Shown: positions 42,632 to 51,780, counted from the first letter of the stretch. The stretch: DNA of 64,000 nucleotides from Elusimicrobiota bacterium (GCA_041660925.1 JBAZVI010000006.1:1-64000); one strand, 5' to 3'. The notes: a model not told the origin generated them from the sequence alone. Translations and numbers: made by a program.

Positions 42632-43618
42632 TTATTGATTCGCGCCAGCTCCTCTCGGATATCCCCCGCTGGGTGCTGATCCTCGAGGGGGGCTGAACGT
42701 CAGTTTATTCGAGTCGAACTGCGGGTAGTATTTTTGGGTATTGTTCTGGCGCTCCCGGGCCCAGTCGACATAGTCCGACTTCGTCCCAAGATTCTCAGCC
42801 CGAGTGACCTCCATGCCGTACGCATGCCGTTCGCATTCGATCATCGACGCGGAACAGTCGTCCGTATGCGTGCGGTCTTCGAAATGCGTCCGCTCATGAT
42901 AGATTGACGACGCCAATACGTCCGTCCGGAAATGCGGCGAGTCAGGGTCGTAATCGTCGTCCAATAGCATCTCAGAATGTATCACCGTCAGCCCGTCATA
43001 AGACGTCACTCCGTTGTACTCCTCCCTGGTGAAATAGCGCAGATACCTCGCCGATCCCGGAGTCTTGTGTCCCTCCGCCCATTCGCTCAAGCCGCTCAGG
43101 CCGATGCCGCTCGCAACTCCGCTGAGCAGCCCGAGCGCCTTATCATGGTATTTGTCGAGTCCCTCGGAAGGCGCCGGATGCGCCTCCACCGAGTGCTCAT
43201 ACAGGGAGCCATCCCCACCCTTGTGTCGTTCCATCCCCAGGATTCTCCAAGTCGAGGAAATCCCTTCATGCGGCCCGGGAACGATGACCTGACGTACGGG
43301 ATCATCAAGTTCCAAGCTGTTTGCTTTCATTATCCATAGGGCTGCACGAGTAAAAGCATCATCGCGAGAATCTCTGAACGTAATCGCTTGCTGCTCGAGG
43401 GAGTCTTTGGCGTCGAGATCTTTCGCCCTCTTCGCCTTACTAAGGAGATCTTGATACTTCGCATCAATCTCACGCCCGTTCCTCAATTCCTCTTTTGCGG
43501 CTGAAATGAATTCTTCTTTGTATGGTGACGGAGCCGGCTGTTTGCGGCCGAACTCCAAGATAAGCGCCGCGCTGCACGGCCCCCCGTACACCAACGCGGC
43601 AAGCAGAAGAAACTTCAT
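42632..43618 (-). CDS. Secreted putative zinc metalloprotease-like protein (HERTH), possibly frameshifted at its 3' end
   Basis: The 328-residue protein has a signal peptide (to PCSA). It has a helical region with SAAKEELRNGREIDAKYQDL and then SIYHERTHFEDRTH, an HExxH zinc motif (His241, Glu242, His245), with CERHAYGME 18-25 residues later that could supply a third ligand. The frame ends 20 codons after a run of six C (complement of 42687-42692). A one-base slip there would join it to the following ORF and make a ~530-residue protein. It overlaps the upstream gene by ATGA. Role unknown; secreted peptidase inferred from the motif only. Confidence 0.65.
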   Translation of the reverse strand: MKFLLLAALVYGGPCSAALILEFGRKQPAPSPYKEEFISAAKEELRNGREIDAKYQDLLSKAKRAKDLDAKDSLEQQAITFRDSRDDAFTRAALWIMKANSLELDDPVRQVIVPGPHEGISSTWRILGMERHKGGDGSLYEHSVEAHPAPSEGLDKYHDKALGLLSGVASGIGLSGLSEWAEGHKTPGSARYLRYFTREEYNGVTSYDGLTVIHSEMLLDDDYDPDSPHFRTDVLASSIYHERTHFEDRTHTDDCSASMIECERHAYGMEVTRAENLGTKSDYVDWARERQNNTQKYYPQFDSNKLTFSPPRGSAPSGGYPRGAGANQ

Positions 43619-44430
43619 TTCAAACGAATCCGCACTGAAGGAGTCTCCACGTAAACGTCTTCTGGATGCGGCTGGACCCCTGCCTTTTGAAGAATCTTCA
43701 ACACTTCGTCACTGGAGTGCGCCCCGTAAACGGCCTTGACGATGAAATCCGGTCCCCACTCAAGACGTGGCATCTCCCAATATTGGGCGTACTGGCCGAT
43801 GGGCTTCGAGGCGGGAGCCCTTTTGCTGGCATAACGGGTGCACACCCAGGGAGGAGTCGTAACGCTCTGACCCGGCTGGAGTTCATATTCTTTTATCTGC
43901 GGTGCAGGCGGCGCGGGCGGCAGATAGTTCTCCACCAGATAGTTCTTCTCCTTCAGCATCAGGGCATCGACGACATGCTCGGACAGGCCTGCGCGCCTGA
44001 ACTCGGCCTGTTTGGCCTTCAGGTGATCCGAATCTTCCTTGGTGTATTGGATCTTGATGGATTCGATGAGCGGGCCGCGGTCGGGAGCGCAGCCTTCCCC
44101 TGGCAATGTCCCCGTCCCGGCAGGTCGACCCTTGAGATCAAGGACTTTGAGGTAGACACCAAAACGGCTGTCTACAGGGTCGCTCGGATGAGGGAAGAAT
44201 CTGCTGTCGAATTTGATGGGCCGCTTCCCGACGTTCTTGATCTCGATCTGATAGCGAAGCTTTTCCGCCGCCGGGAAGGACTTCTTGTATACGCGCAGCG
44301 TCAGCTTGACCGGGCCGCTGGAGGCGGTGACTTCGGCTTCCGGCGGGATGTAGGCAGGACTCTCCCCCTCGGCCGCGGAGACCGAGAGCCCGAATGAGAG
44401 CAGAAGGAATCGAATCAGAAAATGAATCAT
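43615..44430 (-). CDS. Secreted hypothetical protein with Ig-like N-terminal half
   Basis: The 271-residue protein has a signal peptide (to VSA). Residues 30-110 look like an Ig-like or intracellular-protease-inhibitor fold (VKLTLRVYKKSF, LRYQIEIKNVGKRPIKFDSR). The C-terminal half has PPAPPAPQIKEYELQPGQSVTTP and ends VYVETPSVRIRLK. It overlaps the HERTH gene (ATGA), so the two form an operon. A protease partner or inhibitor would fit but is not shown. Base composition is less GC-rich than the surrounding genes, suggesting transfer. Confidence 0.65.
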   Translation of the reverse strand: MIHFLIRFLLLSFGLSVSAAEGESPAYIPPEAEVTASSGPVKLTLRVYKKSFPAAEKLRYQIEIKNVGKRPIKFDSRFFPHPSDPVDSRFGVYLKVLDLKGRPAGTGTLPGEGCAPDRGPLIESIKIQYTKEDSDHLKAKQAEFRRAGLSEHVVDALMLKEKNYLVENYLPPAPPAPQIKEYELQPGQSVTTPPWVCTRYASKRAPASKPIGQYAQYWEMPRLEWGPDFIVKAVYGAHSSDEVLKILQKAGVQPHPEDVYVETPSVRIRLK

Positions 44431-44751
44431 GTGCCCCCGAAGGTCAAAGTACGCATTTGATTGTAGCTATTGTCGGAATCGCACGGGTGGGCCTATCGGG
44501 CATTCACGCAGGGGCATTGGACCCATGTGAGCCGCAGGGCCCGAGTACCGACATGGTGAACGGTGACTGTGGCCGACGCGGAATGGCTGTGATTATCCCC
44601 TCTCATTAAGCGAACGGCGCCGTCGCGGACATGTCAACCCGGGGTTCTTTTCCCACCCCCGTTTGGGAACTCCCGCCGCTAGACCTGAAAGACCTCCCCT
44701 CGATGCCCAAAGCTCCATGCGGGGAGGGGCCGTCCCGGGTATCCTCCGGAT
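44431..44751. other. Intergenic region between the low-GC island and the caspase-like gene
   Basis: Divergent promoter region of 321 nt. It contains a CCTCCCC...GGGGAGG hairpin (about 44694-44727) close to the + gene and TATCCT 6 nt before ATG 44752. No further gene seen. Confidence 0.5.
44740..44745 (+). promoter_or_regulatory. -10-like box (TATCCT) of the caspase-like gene
   Basis: It ends 6 nt before ATG 44752 and fits the leaderless pattern, but is a weak match on its own. Confidence 0.35.
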
Positions 44752-46209
44752 ATGCCGCGGTGCATGAGTGCCCGGACGACCAGGAACCTCCCTTCGCGGG
44801 GGGTCGCACTGCTGCTGAGCGCGGTCCTCCTCCAGGCGTCGCTGGGAGGGGCCTCCGCGCAGACCGTGAAGACCCCTGTCCCTGCCGGCGCCATGAGCGC
44901 GGCGGCGGGAATCCCGGTGCAGACCGTCCTCCTCGGGACGCCGCTCGGCGGCGCCCTCCATCTGGAACAGCCGCTCACGGGGATCGTCCCGCTTTCACCG
45001 GACTCCGTCCATCTGACGGTGCAGAACGCGCCCGCCCGCGGAGAACTCGACGCGCCGAACGCGGCGACGACCCCAACCACAGCGACCCTCCCCCATGCGA
45101 AGGCCGTCGTGAACGCCTCCCTGCAGCGGGATGCCCTCACCCCCGTCCTGAAGACCTCCGAGCTCCCCTCCGCATCGGTCCCTGGGCTCACACTCACGGC
45201 CGCCGGCGAGTCCGCGCAGGGGCCTCCGGACCCGACGCTCGACGATCCCGACCGAAAGCACTCGGCGACCGGCGCCACGATGCGGGCCCTCGTGGAACTG
45301 TCGCAGAGGCTGCGCGGGAAGCCCGCAGACGAGGTTTCCGCCTCCCTCGTCGAGACGGACGGAGCTGCGCCTCCACGAGCATCGGATGATGCAGGGATCG
45401 CCGCCCCCTCCAAGGAGGTCGTGCTGATCCTCTCCATGGAGGACCCGCTGACGCTGCTCCCCTCGATGGCCTCCTGGGGTCTGGCCAGAAGGTATAGGCA
45501 GGCGTATCCGGATCGAAGGATGGTTTCGATCACGGCCTACGACCGCGAGAGCGCGAAGGAGGGCATCTCATCAGCGTTGAGGGAGGGCGAGTCCATACGA
45601 CATCTCGTCGTCCTCTCGCATGGGGGCAACGACATCTTCGAGGCCGACAACGAGCCGGACGTCCCCAAAGGAGCGATCTCCGGTGCCGGGGCGCTCGTTT
45701 CCGCTTCCGATCTGCAGGACATCGGGAGCTTTTACGCCGCCCTCCGCTCGCCGCGCACGCGCTTCGTCGGGCATGAGTTCGACGAGCTCTTCGCTCCGAT
45801 CCGGGGGAGACTGTCGCAGGATGCGCGCGTCGTATTATGGGCGTGCTCGGTCTTCGGCGGGAGCGCGCGCCACGCCGCGCGCAGGGCTCAGGCGGTCCTG
45901 GAGTATTTCGGCCTCTCCGACGGCAGCGTCATCTCCGCCCGTCATACGACCATCGAGTTCATGGGCCCCCTGCCGCTGGTCGCCCTCTTTGTGGGGCTCG
46001 GAGCCCTGCTGGCGCCTTTCGCCTTCGCGGTCGCGATATGGGTCCTCGGAGTGGGAGGTGCGATCATCTCCGGGCTCATGCTCTACCAAGCCTGCGAACG
46101 ATGGCTCGAAGTGAGGCAAGAGAACGACCGGGCCGTCCGCCTGCGCATCGTCCCCCTCCGGCGCCTGTCCGAGATCCTCGGCATCGGGGGAACGAAGAGC
46201 CCCCGCTGA
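44752..46209 (+). CDS. Exported, membrane-anchored caspase-like (clan CD / DUF4347- or CHAT-like) protein
   Basis: The 485-residue protein has a signal peptide (to ASAQ) and a low-complexity Ala/Thr/Pro region to about 215. An alpha/beta domain (222-403) then carries the two blocks expected of a caspase-fold active site: LVVLSHGGNDIF (His290) and ARVVLWACSVFGGSARHAA (Cys365). Two hydrophobic helices (about 406-448) and a short basic tail follow. Strand order and His-then-Cys spacing (75 residues) fit clan CD proteins. If so, the catalytic domain faces the periplasm and is held by the C-terminal helices. Substrate unknown. Catalysis is inferred from motifs only. Confidence 0.6.
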   Translation: MPRCMSARTTRNLPSRGVALLLSAVLLQASLGGASAQTVKTPVPAGAMSAAAGIPVQTVLLGTPLGGALHLEQPLTGIVPLSPDSVHLTVQNAPARGELDAPNAATTPTTATLPHAKAVVNASLQRDALTPVLKTSELPSASVPGLTLTAAGESAQGPPDPTLDDPDRKHSATGATMRALVELSQRLRGKPADEVSASLVETDGAAPPRASDDAGIAAPSKEVVLILSMEDPLTLLPSMASWGLARRYRQAYPDRRMVSITAYDRESAKEGISSALREGESIRHLVVLSHGGNDIFEADNEPDVPKGAISGAGALVSASDLQDIGSFYAALRSPRTRFVGHEFDELFAPIRGRLSQDARVVLWACSVFGGSARHAARRAQAVLEYFGLSDGSVISARHTTIEFMGPLPLVALFVGLGALLAPFAFAVAIWVLGVGGAIISGLMLYQACERWLEVRQENDRAVRLRIVPLRRLSEILGIGGTKSPR

Positions 46210-46237
46210 TGTCTCCCGCCGGCGGCGTCCCGTCGAG

Positions 46238-47323
46238 CTAGGGCGTGAACGACGCGGGGCAGACGGCGGCTAGGCGGCGGAGGTAGTGGCGGCGGGCCTG
46301 CTCGACGCGGGCGGGGTCGTCCCAGAACGCGAGCTGCTCCTTCATCGAGGCGAGCAGGACGGGGCAGGCTTTGTACTGCTCGTCGGACTTGTCGATGCGC
46401 GGGCAGGCTTCCTCCAGGACCGCGGCGCGTCGGCGCAGTTCCGCCGCATGCTCCTCGAGCTCCGCGGGCTTCGCGAAGAGGCGCGGCTTGACCGGATGGA
46501 GCGCGGCGACGTAGCGTTCGAGCTTGCCGCAGCCCTTCGTGTAGGCGTAGAGCGCTCCGGCCTGCTGGAGCAGGCCCTCGTCCCGGGACCCGAGCCGCTT
46601 CACGGCCTGACCTTCCCTGGAGAGGACCTCGTCGCGCAATCCCTCCCACAGACGGTAGAGGCGCACGTGCTCCTGATAGGCCGTCTCCGCCTCCTCCTCG
46701 CGCCCCGCTTCCCGCAGCTCGTCCTGCCGCTTCCGAAGCCCGGTGATGCGCTCTCCCAGGGCGTTGAGCCGCTCGGAAGCCGGCATGAGCTCGTCGATCC
46801 AGATGCGCCCCGCAGCAAGAGCCGCCGCGCCGCCCGCGCGGGGGTCCGCGCGGATGAACGCGCATTCGTACGCCCAGCCGATGAGCTCGGACTCGAGGTT
46901 GCCCGCGACACGGAAAGGGAGCCCGGCGGCCGTCTCGGCGTGGGCCGCCTCGTGCACGACGTAGGGCGCCACGCGGACGGCGCAGTCCCGCAGCGCCGAC
47001 GGGGAAAGCGTCGAGGAGGAGGAGACCGCGCCGCAGCCGGCGACGACGGCCGAGGAGAGGACGACCGCGTCGCCTTCCCGGTCCCAGGAGGCGAAGGTCT
47101 CCTCGTCGTCGGGGTCCGGGGTCCAGTCCACGCGCAGACGCAGCGTCGGGTGGGAATCCAAAAACGCGAGCGCCTCCCGGGCGACCGACACCGACGAGCG
47201 CTCGAGGAGATGGACGCGGACGGCCTCGAAGAGCCGGGCGTCGAGCGGGGGAGCGTCGACGGCCCGGACCTCCCGGACGGGGAGAACGGCGAGCAGCGTG
47301 AACAGCCAGAGGCTTGGGTTCAA
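46238..47323 (-). CDS. Secreted protein with HExxH zinc-protease-like motif
   Basis: The 361-residue protein has a signal peptide (to VRA) and a small N-terminal domain. VAPYVVHEAAHAETA supplies an HEAAH motif (His124, Glu125, His128), with ESELIGWAYECAF (Glu about 143-145) as possible third ligand. The remainder is helical and coiled-coil-rich (GERITGLRKRQDELREAGRE) with six or more Cys. The start is TTG 47323, overlapping the upstream stop (TTGA). Such secreted HExxH proteins occur three times in this window. Peptidase activity is inferred. Confidence 0.6.
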   Translation of the reverse strand: MNPSLWLFTLLAVLPVREVRAVDAPPLDARLFEAVRVHLLERSSVSVAREALAFLDSHPTLRLRVDWTPDPDDEETFASWDREGDAVVLSSAVVAGCGAVSSSSTLSPSALRDCAVRVAPYVVHEAAHAETAAGLPFRVAGNLESELIGWAYECAFIRADPRAGGAAALAAGRIWIDELMPASERLNALGERITGLRKRQDELREAGREEEAETAYQEHVRLYRLWEGLRDEVLSREGQAVKRLGSRDEGLLQQAGALYAYTKGCGKLERYVAALHPVKPRLFAKPAELEEHAAELRRRAAVLEEACPRIDKSDEQYKACPVLLASMKEQLAFWDDPARVEQARRHYLRRLAAVCPASFTP

Positions 47324-47610
47324 CGAAGGGGCGCGTGCGAGGAAAGGGAGGCGAAGCAGCCGCCGAACATCAGGAGGAAGGCGGCGAGGGCGGCGAAGAG
47401 GGGCAGGACGGGGCAGCGCTTCCAGCCCTTCTTCGCGCCGAAACCGGCGAGCCAGACGGAGACCCCGCCGACGAAGAGCCCCGCGCCGATGATCGCCCCC
47501 TCCCGGAAGGCGGCGCTGAAGGAGAGCACGGAGACGATGACGAGGAGGATGCCGAGCGAGCGCAGCGACTGATAAGCCGGCCGGTGCGGCGTCATCGCCT
47601 CCCCGCCCAT
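47320..47610 (-). CDS. Small membrane protein of unknown function
   Basis: The 96-residue product starts at ATG 47610, which lies 1 nt after the dut stop; ATG 47595 (91 aa) is an alternative. It has three hydrophobic segments (about 21-38, 42-60, 70-86). There is no recognised domain. It is coupled to dut upstream and to the HEAAH protein downstream (TTGA overlap). Confidence 0.6.
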   Translation of the reverse strand: MGGEAMTPHRPAYQSLRSLGILLVIVSVLSFSAAFREGAIIGAGLFVGGVSVWLAGFGAKKGWKRCPVLPLFAALAAFLLMFGGCFASLSSHAPLR

Positions 47611-47611
47611 C

Positions 47612-48055
47612 CTAATGTTTCCCGGTGCTGCCGTAGCCGCCTTCGCCTCTCGTGGTGGCGGAGAGCTCGGAGGCCTCGGTGAAGGCGGCGTACTCCACCT
47701 TGTTGAAGACCATCTGCGCGATCTTCTCGCCCTTGCGGATCTCGTAGGACTCGCGCGGGTCGAGGTTGATGAGGACGATGCCGACCTCTCCCCGGAAAGG
47801 CGCGTCGACCGTGCCGGGGGTGTTGAGGACCGTGATGCCGTGCTTGAGCGCGAGCCCGGACTTGGGCCGGACCTGCCCCTCGTAGCCGTGCGGGATGGCG
47901 AACTTGAGCCCGGTGGGGATGAGTACCCGCTCGCCGGGCGGCAGGGCATGATCGATGGTCGAGTAGAGGTCCACTCCGGCGTCGCCGTCGTGGGCGTAGG
48001 CGGGAGTCTTCACGTCCGCGCTCAGTTTCTGCACCTTCACTTCGAGCTTGCTCAT
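47612..48055 (-). CDS. dut: Deoxyuridine 5'-triphosphate nucleotidohydrolase
   Basis: The 147-residue trimeric dUTPase hydrolyses dUTP to dUMP and pyrophosphate. All five motifs are seen: HDGDAGVDLYS, RPKSGLALKHG, GTVDAPFRGEVGIVLIN, RKGEKIAQMVF and RGEGGYGSTG. It starts 8 nt after the upstream dehydrogenase stop. Confidence 0.95.
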   Translation of the reverse strand: MSKLEVKVQKLSADVKTPAYAHDGDAGVDLYSTIDHALPPGERVLIPTGLKFAIPHGYEGQVRPKSGLALKHGITVLNTPGTVDAPFRGEVGIVLINLDPRESYEIRKGEKIAQMVFNKVEYAAFTEASELSATTRGEGGYGSTGKH

Positions 48056-48063
48056 GGCGTCTC

Positions 48064-49704
48064 CTAGAAGATGAAGTCGGTCGAGAGGAAGTTCGAGCGG
48101 CGCTCGCGCACGATGTCGGTGAGCAGGCGCTGGTTGATCTCCTCGTCCTTGGCCGCGACGAGCGTGCGGATGGCGAAGGCGCGCAGGGCGTCGGTGACGG
48201 AGAGCGTCCCTTCGGCCGAGTCCTTGCGGCCGGTGAACGGGAAGGCATCGGGACCGCGCTGGCACTGGCTGTTGATGTTCACGCGGCAGACCTGGTTGAC
48301 GAGCGGGTCGACGAGCGCGGCGATGCGCTCGGGGTCGGTGCCGAACACGCTGACCTGCTGGCCGAAGTCGGAGTCCTCGACATAGCGCACCGGGGTCTCG
48401 AGGTCCTCGAAGGGAACGACGGGGACCACGGGCCCGAACTGCTCCTCCTTCCAGACGCGCATCCCCGGGGAGACCGGGAAGAGCACGGCCGGATGGAAGT
48501 AGGTGCGGTGAGAGCTCCCCCCGCCCGGGTTGACGACGCGCGCGCCCTTCTCCACGGCGTCCTCCACGAGCCCGGAGAGGTACTCGGTCTTGCCCGCCTC
48601 GGGCAGGGGCGTCAGGGAGACCCCCTCCTCCCAGGGCATGCCGGCCTTGAGCTTGGCCAGCGCCGCGGTGAAGCGCCGTAGGAACTCGTCGGCGACCGCG
48701 CGGTGGACGAAGAGGATCTTGAGCGCCGTGCAGCGCTGTCCGTTGTAGGAGAGCGCTCCCAGCAGGCACTCGCGCACGGCGAGGTCGAGGTCGGCGTCGG
48801 GCAGGACGATGCCGGCGTTCTTCGCGTCGAGCCCGAGCACGCGGCGCAGGCGGTTGAGTTTGGGGTGCTGCTTCTCGATGAGGTTGGCGACCTTCGAGGA
48901 GCCGATGAAGGCCAGGACGTTCACCTTGCCCGTGGCCATCAGCGGGCCGACGAGGCGCGCGCCCTCGCCGTAGACCACGTTGACGACGCCCTTGGGGAAG
49001 CAGTCGCGGAAGGCCTCGAGAAGCGGGCGGTGCAGGAGCACGCCGAACTTGGGCGGCTTGAAGAGCACGGTGTTCCCCATGATGAGGGCGGGGATGAGGG
49101 TGGTGAAGGTCTCGTTCAAGGGATAGTTGTAGGGGCCCATGCAGAGCACGACGCCCAGCGGCGCGCGGCGGATCTGCCCGATGACGCCGCCCTGCACGAC
49201 GAAGCGCGAGGAGACGCGGTCGAGGTCCTTGAGGGCGTCGACCGTGTCGCGCACGTACTCGACGGTGCGGTCGAACTCCTTCTCGGAATCGGCGCGGGTC
49301 TTGCCGATCTCCCACATGAGCAGGCGCACGACCTCGGCGCGGCGCTCCTTCATGGCCGATAGGAAACCGCCCACCGCGCGGATGCGCTCGCTCACGCGCA
49401 TCGTCGGCCAGGCGCCCCGGCCGTTGCCGTAGGCGCGCACCGCCGCCTCGAGCGCTTCGAGCGCCTCGGCCTCGCCGAGCAGGGGGTAGGAGCCGATGCG
49501 CTTCTGCATCGTCCCGGCGCCGGTGCGGGTGCAGAGCGGGGAGAGCACGGCCTGCGAGGGTCCGTCCCAGGAGCGCAGCTCGCCGTCGACGAGCCACTCC
49601 TTCTGCTCGAGGAGCGGGGCCTTCCAGAGCGGCGGGATGGAGCCCTCCTCGGGGAAGAGCTCGGCGAGCGTCTTGAGCGTCTCGGTGTCCGTGGTCGTTG
49701 CCAT
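48064..49704 (-). CDS. Aldehyde dehydrogenase, GapN-like (non-phosphorylating glyceraldehyde-3-phosphate dehydrogenase type)
   Basis: The 546-residue enzyme has the NAD(P) fold: APLGVVLCMGPYNYPLNE, FKPPKFG and a GSSKVANLIEK cofactor loop. The catalytic Glu region is LGLDAKNAGIVLPDADLD and the catalytic Cys lies in SYNGQRCTALKILFV. The C-terminal block NINSQCQRGPDAFPFTGRKD matches GapN enzymes, which make 3-phosphoglycerate and NADPH directly from glyceraldehyde-3-phosphate. It is somewhat longer at the N-terminus than typical GapN (~475-500). Other aldehydes cannot be excluded. Confidence 0.85.
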   Translation of the reverse strand: MATTTDTETLKTLAELFPEEGSIPPLWKAPLLEQKEWLVDGELRSWDGPSQAVLSPLCTRTGAGTMQKRIGSYPLLGEAEALEALEAAVRAYGNGRGAWPTMRVSERIRAVGGFLSAMKERRAEVVRLLMWEIGKTRADSEKEFDRTVEYVRDTVDALKDLDRVSSRFVVQGGVIGQIRRAPLGVVLCMGPYNYPLNETFTTLIPALIMGNTVLFKPPKFGVLLHRPLLEAFRDCFPKGVVNVVYGEGARLVGPLMATGKVNVLAFIGSSKVANLIEKQHPKLNRLRRVLGLDAKNAGIVLPDADLDLAVRECLLGALSYNGQRCTALKILFVHRAVADEFLRRFTAALAKLKAGMPWEEGVSLTPLPEAGKTEYLSGLVEDAVEKGARVVNPGGGSSHRTYFHPAVLFPVSPGMRVWKEEQFGPVVPVVPFEDLETPVRYVEDSDFGQQVSVFGTDPERIAALVDPLVNQVCRVNINSQCQRGPDAFPFTGRKDSAEGTLSVTDALRAFAIRTLVAAKDEEINQRLLTDIVRERRSNFLSTDFIF

Positions 49705-49727
49705 ACGGCTTATACTATCATACGAGG

Positions 49728-50672
49728 ATGGCGACGAGGATTCCCGCCCTGCTCCTGCTCCTCCTGCCCGCGCTCGCCGCGGCGCAGGGGCAGCCCCAGC
49801 CGCCTCAGCCGCCGCCGGCGGCCAAGAAGCCCCCGAAGCTCGACCCCGCCTCGCTCTGCGGGCGGGCGGAGAGCATCCTGGCGGACCCCGCCGGCTTCGA
49901 GCCTTCCGCGCGCCCCGCGTACCTGAGCGAGCGCTACTTCCGAGAGCTCGCCGGCCGCATCAGCGAGCGCGACGTGAGGGAGTGCCCCCAGCTCTGCCTC
50001 GAGGAGGTCTTCGGGCTCGTCAAGGAAGCCGCCGCCTACTCCCGCCGCGCCGAGCCCCTCCCCGAGCTCGAGCGCCTCTTCCGCGAGATGGAGAAGCGCG
50101 GACGCATCCCGGGACTGCACAGCGAGGAGCTCATCGACCGCTACGTCGCGCTGCGCATGTTCGAGAAGGCCGCCGCTCTCGCGGCGCGCCGTCCGCCCCA
50201 GCGCCCGCTCCGCGTGCCCGCCCTCGTCCTCCCGGCCCCCGTGCTCGCGAAAGGCGGCGCCCGCGTGCTCTCCTTCAGCGTCGACGGGAAGACCCTCACG
50301 CTCGAGAACGTCTCTCTCGCGGGCGTGCGCTTCGTCCTCGTCGCGCGCCCCAACTGCGAGTTCACGCGCGCGGCCCTCAAGACCGTCGCCGCCGACGCGC
50401 GGCTGCGCAAGGCCTTCGACGGACGCCTCCTCCTCCTGCTCCCGCCCGACGAGGAGCTCTTCCTCGAGGAGTCGGCGCGCTGGAACCGCGCGCGGCCCGA
50501 CACGCCGCTCCATCATGTCTACCGCGCCGCGGACTGGCCGCAGGTCGACGAATGGGCCTCCTCGTTCCTCTACGTCCTCAGCGACGGGAAGCTCGTCCTC
50601 AAGCTCGACGGCTGGGCCCCCGGCCGCGACGTCGCCAAGCTGAAGAAGATGCTCGCCCCCCTCGGTCTCTGA
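49728..50672 (+). CDS. Secreted thioredoxin-fold-like protein of unknown function
   Basis: The 314-residue product starts at ATG 49728 behind GAGG. The signal peptide (to AAA) is followed by a Pro/Gln-rich linker. A helical middle (about 35-165) is followed by a thioredoxin-like C-terminal domain (about 190-314) with VRFVLVARPNCEFTRAALK in the active-site position, one Cys only, and SSFLYVLSDGKLVLKLDGW. The lack of a CxxC pair argues against a disulfide oxidoreductase. It is divergent from the dehydrogenase gene. Confidence 0.6.
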   Translation: MATRIPALLLLLLPALAAAQGQPQPPQPPPAAKKPPKLDPASLCGRAESILADPAGFEPSARPAYLSERYFRELAGRISERDVRECPQLCLEEVFGLVKEAAAYSRRAEPLPELERLFREMEKRGRIPGLHSEELIDRYVALRMFEKAAALAARRPPQRPLRVPALVLPAPVLAKGGARVLSFSVDGKTLTLENVSLAGVRFVLVARPNCEFTRAALKTVAADARLRKAFDGRLLLLLPPDEELFLEESARWNRARPDTPLHHVYRAADWPQVDEWASSFLYVLSDGKLVLKLDGWAPGRDVAKLKKMLAPLGL

Positions 50673-50736
50673 GCGTCCGGGGCGACCCGGAGGGGTTTCG
50701 GCGCTTCGGATTTAGTAAAATATCCTCAGTTCTTTC

Positions 50737-51780
50737 ATGAAAGCCCTGCTCTGCGAGGCCTCCGGCCGCACGCGCATCACCGACGTCCCCGTCCCCGCGC
50801 TCCGCGCCGGGGAAGCCCTCGTCGCGACCGAGGTCTGCGGCCTCTGCGGCTCCGACCTCCTCAAGCTCAACCCCAGCGCCCATTCCAAGCCCGGTCCCCT
50901 CGGCCACGAGGTCGCCGGCCGCGTCGCCGCCCTCGGTCGCGGCGTCCGGGGCTTCAAGGTCGGCGACCGCGTCGTCGTCGCCCACCACGTCCCCTGCTAC
51001 GAGTGCCACTACTGCCGCCGCGGCAGCGTCTCCATGTGCCGGGACTTCAAGCGCACGAACCTCGACCCCGGCGGCTTCGCCGAGTTCGTCCGCGTCTCCG
51101 CCGGCCACGTGAAGCACACGATGCTGCGCCTCCCCCCGCGCGTGGGCTTCGCCCAGGCGACCTTGGTCGAGCCCATCGCCTGCGCCGTCCGCAACCTGCG
51201 CCGGCTGAACCCGCAGAAGGGCGACACCGTCGTCGTCATCGGACTCGGCTTCATCGGGCTCATCATGTCCCGGCTCCTCCAGCTCAAGGGCGCGCGCGTC
51301 GTCGGCCTCGAGATCGACCCCGCGCGCATCCGCACCGCCCGCACCCTGGGAGTGCCCCGCGCCTTCCCCGGCTGGGGCCCGACCGCGAAGGCCGCCGTCG
51401 CGAAGCTGAGCGCCGGCCGCGGCGCAGACTCCGTGGTGTTCACCGCCGGGCCCGTCGCCCTCGTCGGCGAGTGCCTCTCCTGGCTGCGCGACGGAGGGAC
51501 GGTCAACGTCTTCGCGAGCTTCTCCCTCGCCGACCCCTTCGCCCGCGTGGACATGAACCAGGTCTACCACCGAGAGCTCACCCTGCTCACCGGCTACTCC
51601 GCGGAACCCCGGGACCTGCGCGAGGCCCTGCGCCTGCTCGCGGCGAAGAAGATCGACGCGCGTCCCTTCGTGCGCTGGAGCTACCGCCTCGACGAGTTCG
51701 ACGAGGCCCTGCGCCGCTTCCGCTCCCGCGAGATCCTCAAGGCCGTCTTCCGCCTGCGGCCGCAGGGCGACTCCCGATGA
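50737..51780 (+). CDS. Zinc-dependent medium-chain alcohol dehydrogenase (first of two)
   Basis: The 347-residue protein has the MDR fold: catalytic zinc ligands in TEVCGLCGSDLLK and LGHEVAGRV, four structural-zinc Cys in PCYECHYCRRGSVSMC, and the Rossmann motif VVVIGLGFIGLIM. It is similar to threonine, sorbitol or other polyol dehydrogenases; the substrate is unknown. It overlaps the next dehydrogenase by ATGA. Confidence 0.88.
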   Translation: MKALLCEASGRTRITDVPVPALRAGEALVATEVCGLCGSDLLKLNPSAHSKPGPLGHEVAGRVAALGRGVRGFKVGDRVVVAHHVPCYECHYCRRGSVSMCRDFKRTNLDPGGFAEFVRVSAGHVKHTMLRLPPRVGFAQATLVEPIACAVRNLRRLNPQKGDTVVVIGLGFIGLIMSRLLQLKGARVVGLEIDPARIRTARTLGVPRAFPGWGPTAKAAVAKLSAGRGADSVVFTAGPVALVGECLSWLRDGGTVNVFASFSLADPFARVDMNQVYHRELTLLTGYSAEPRDLREALRLLAAKKIDARPFVRWSYRLDEFDEALRRFRSREILKAVFRLRPQGDSR

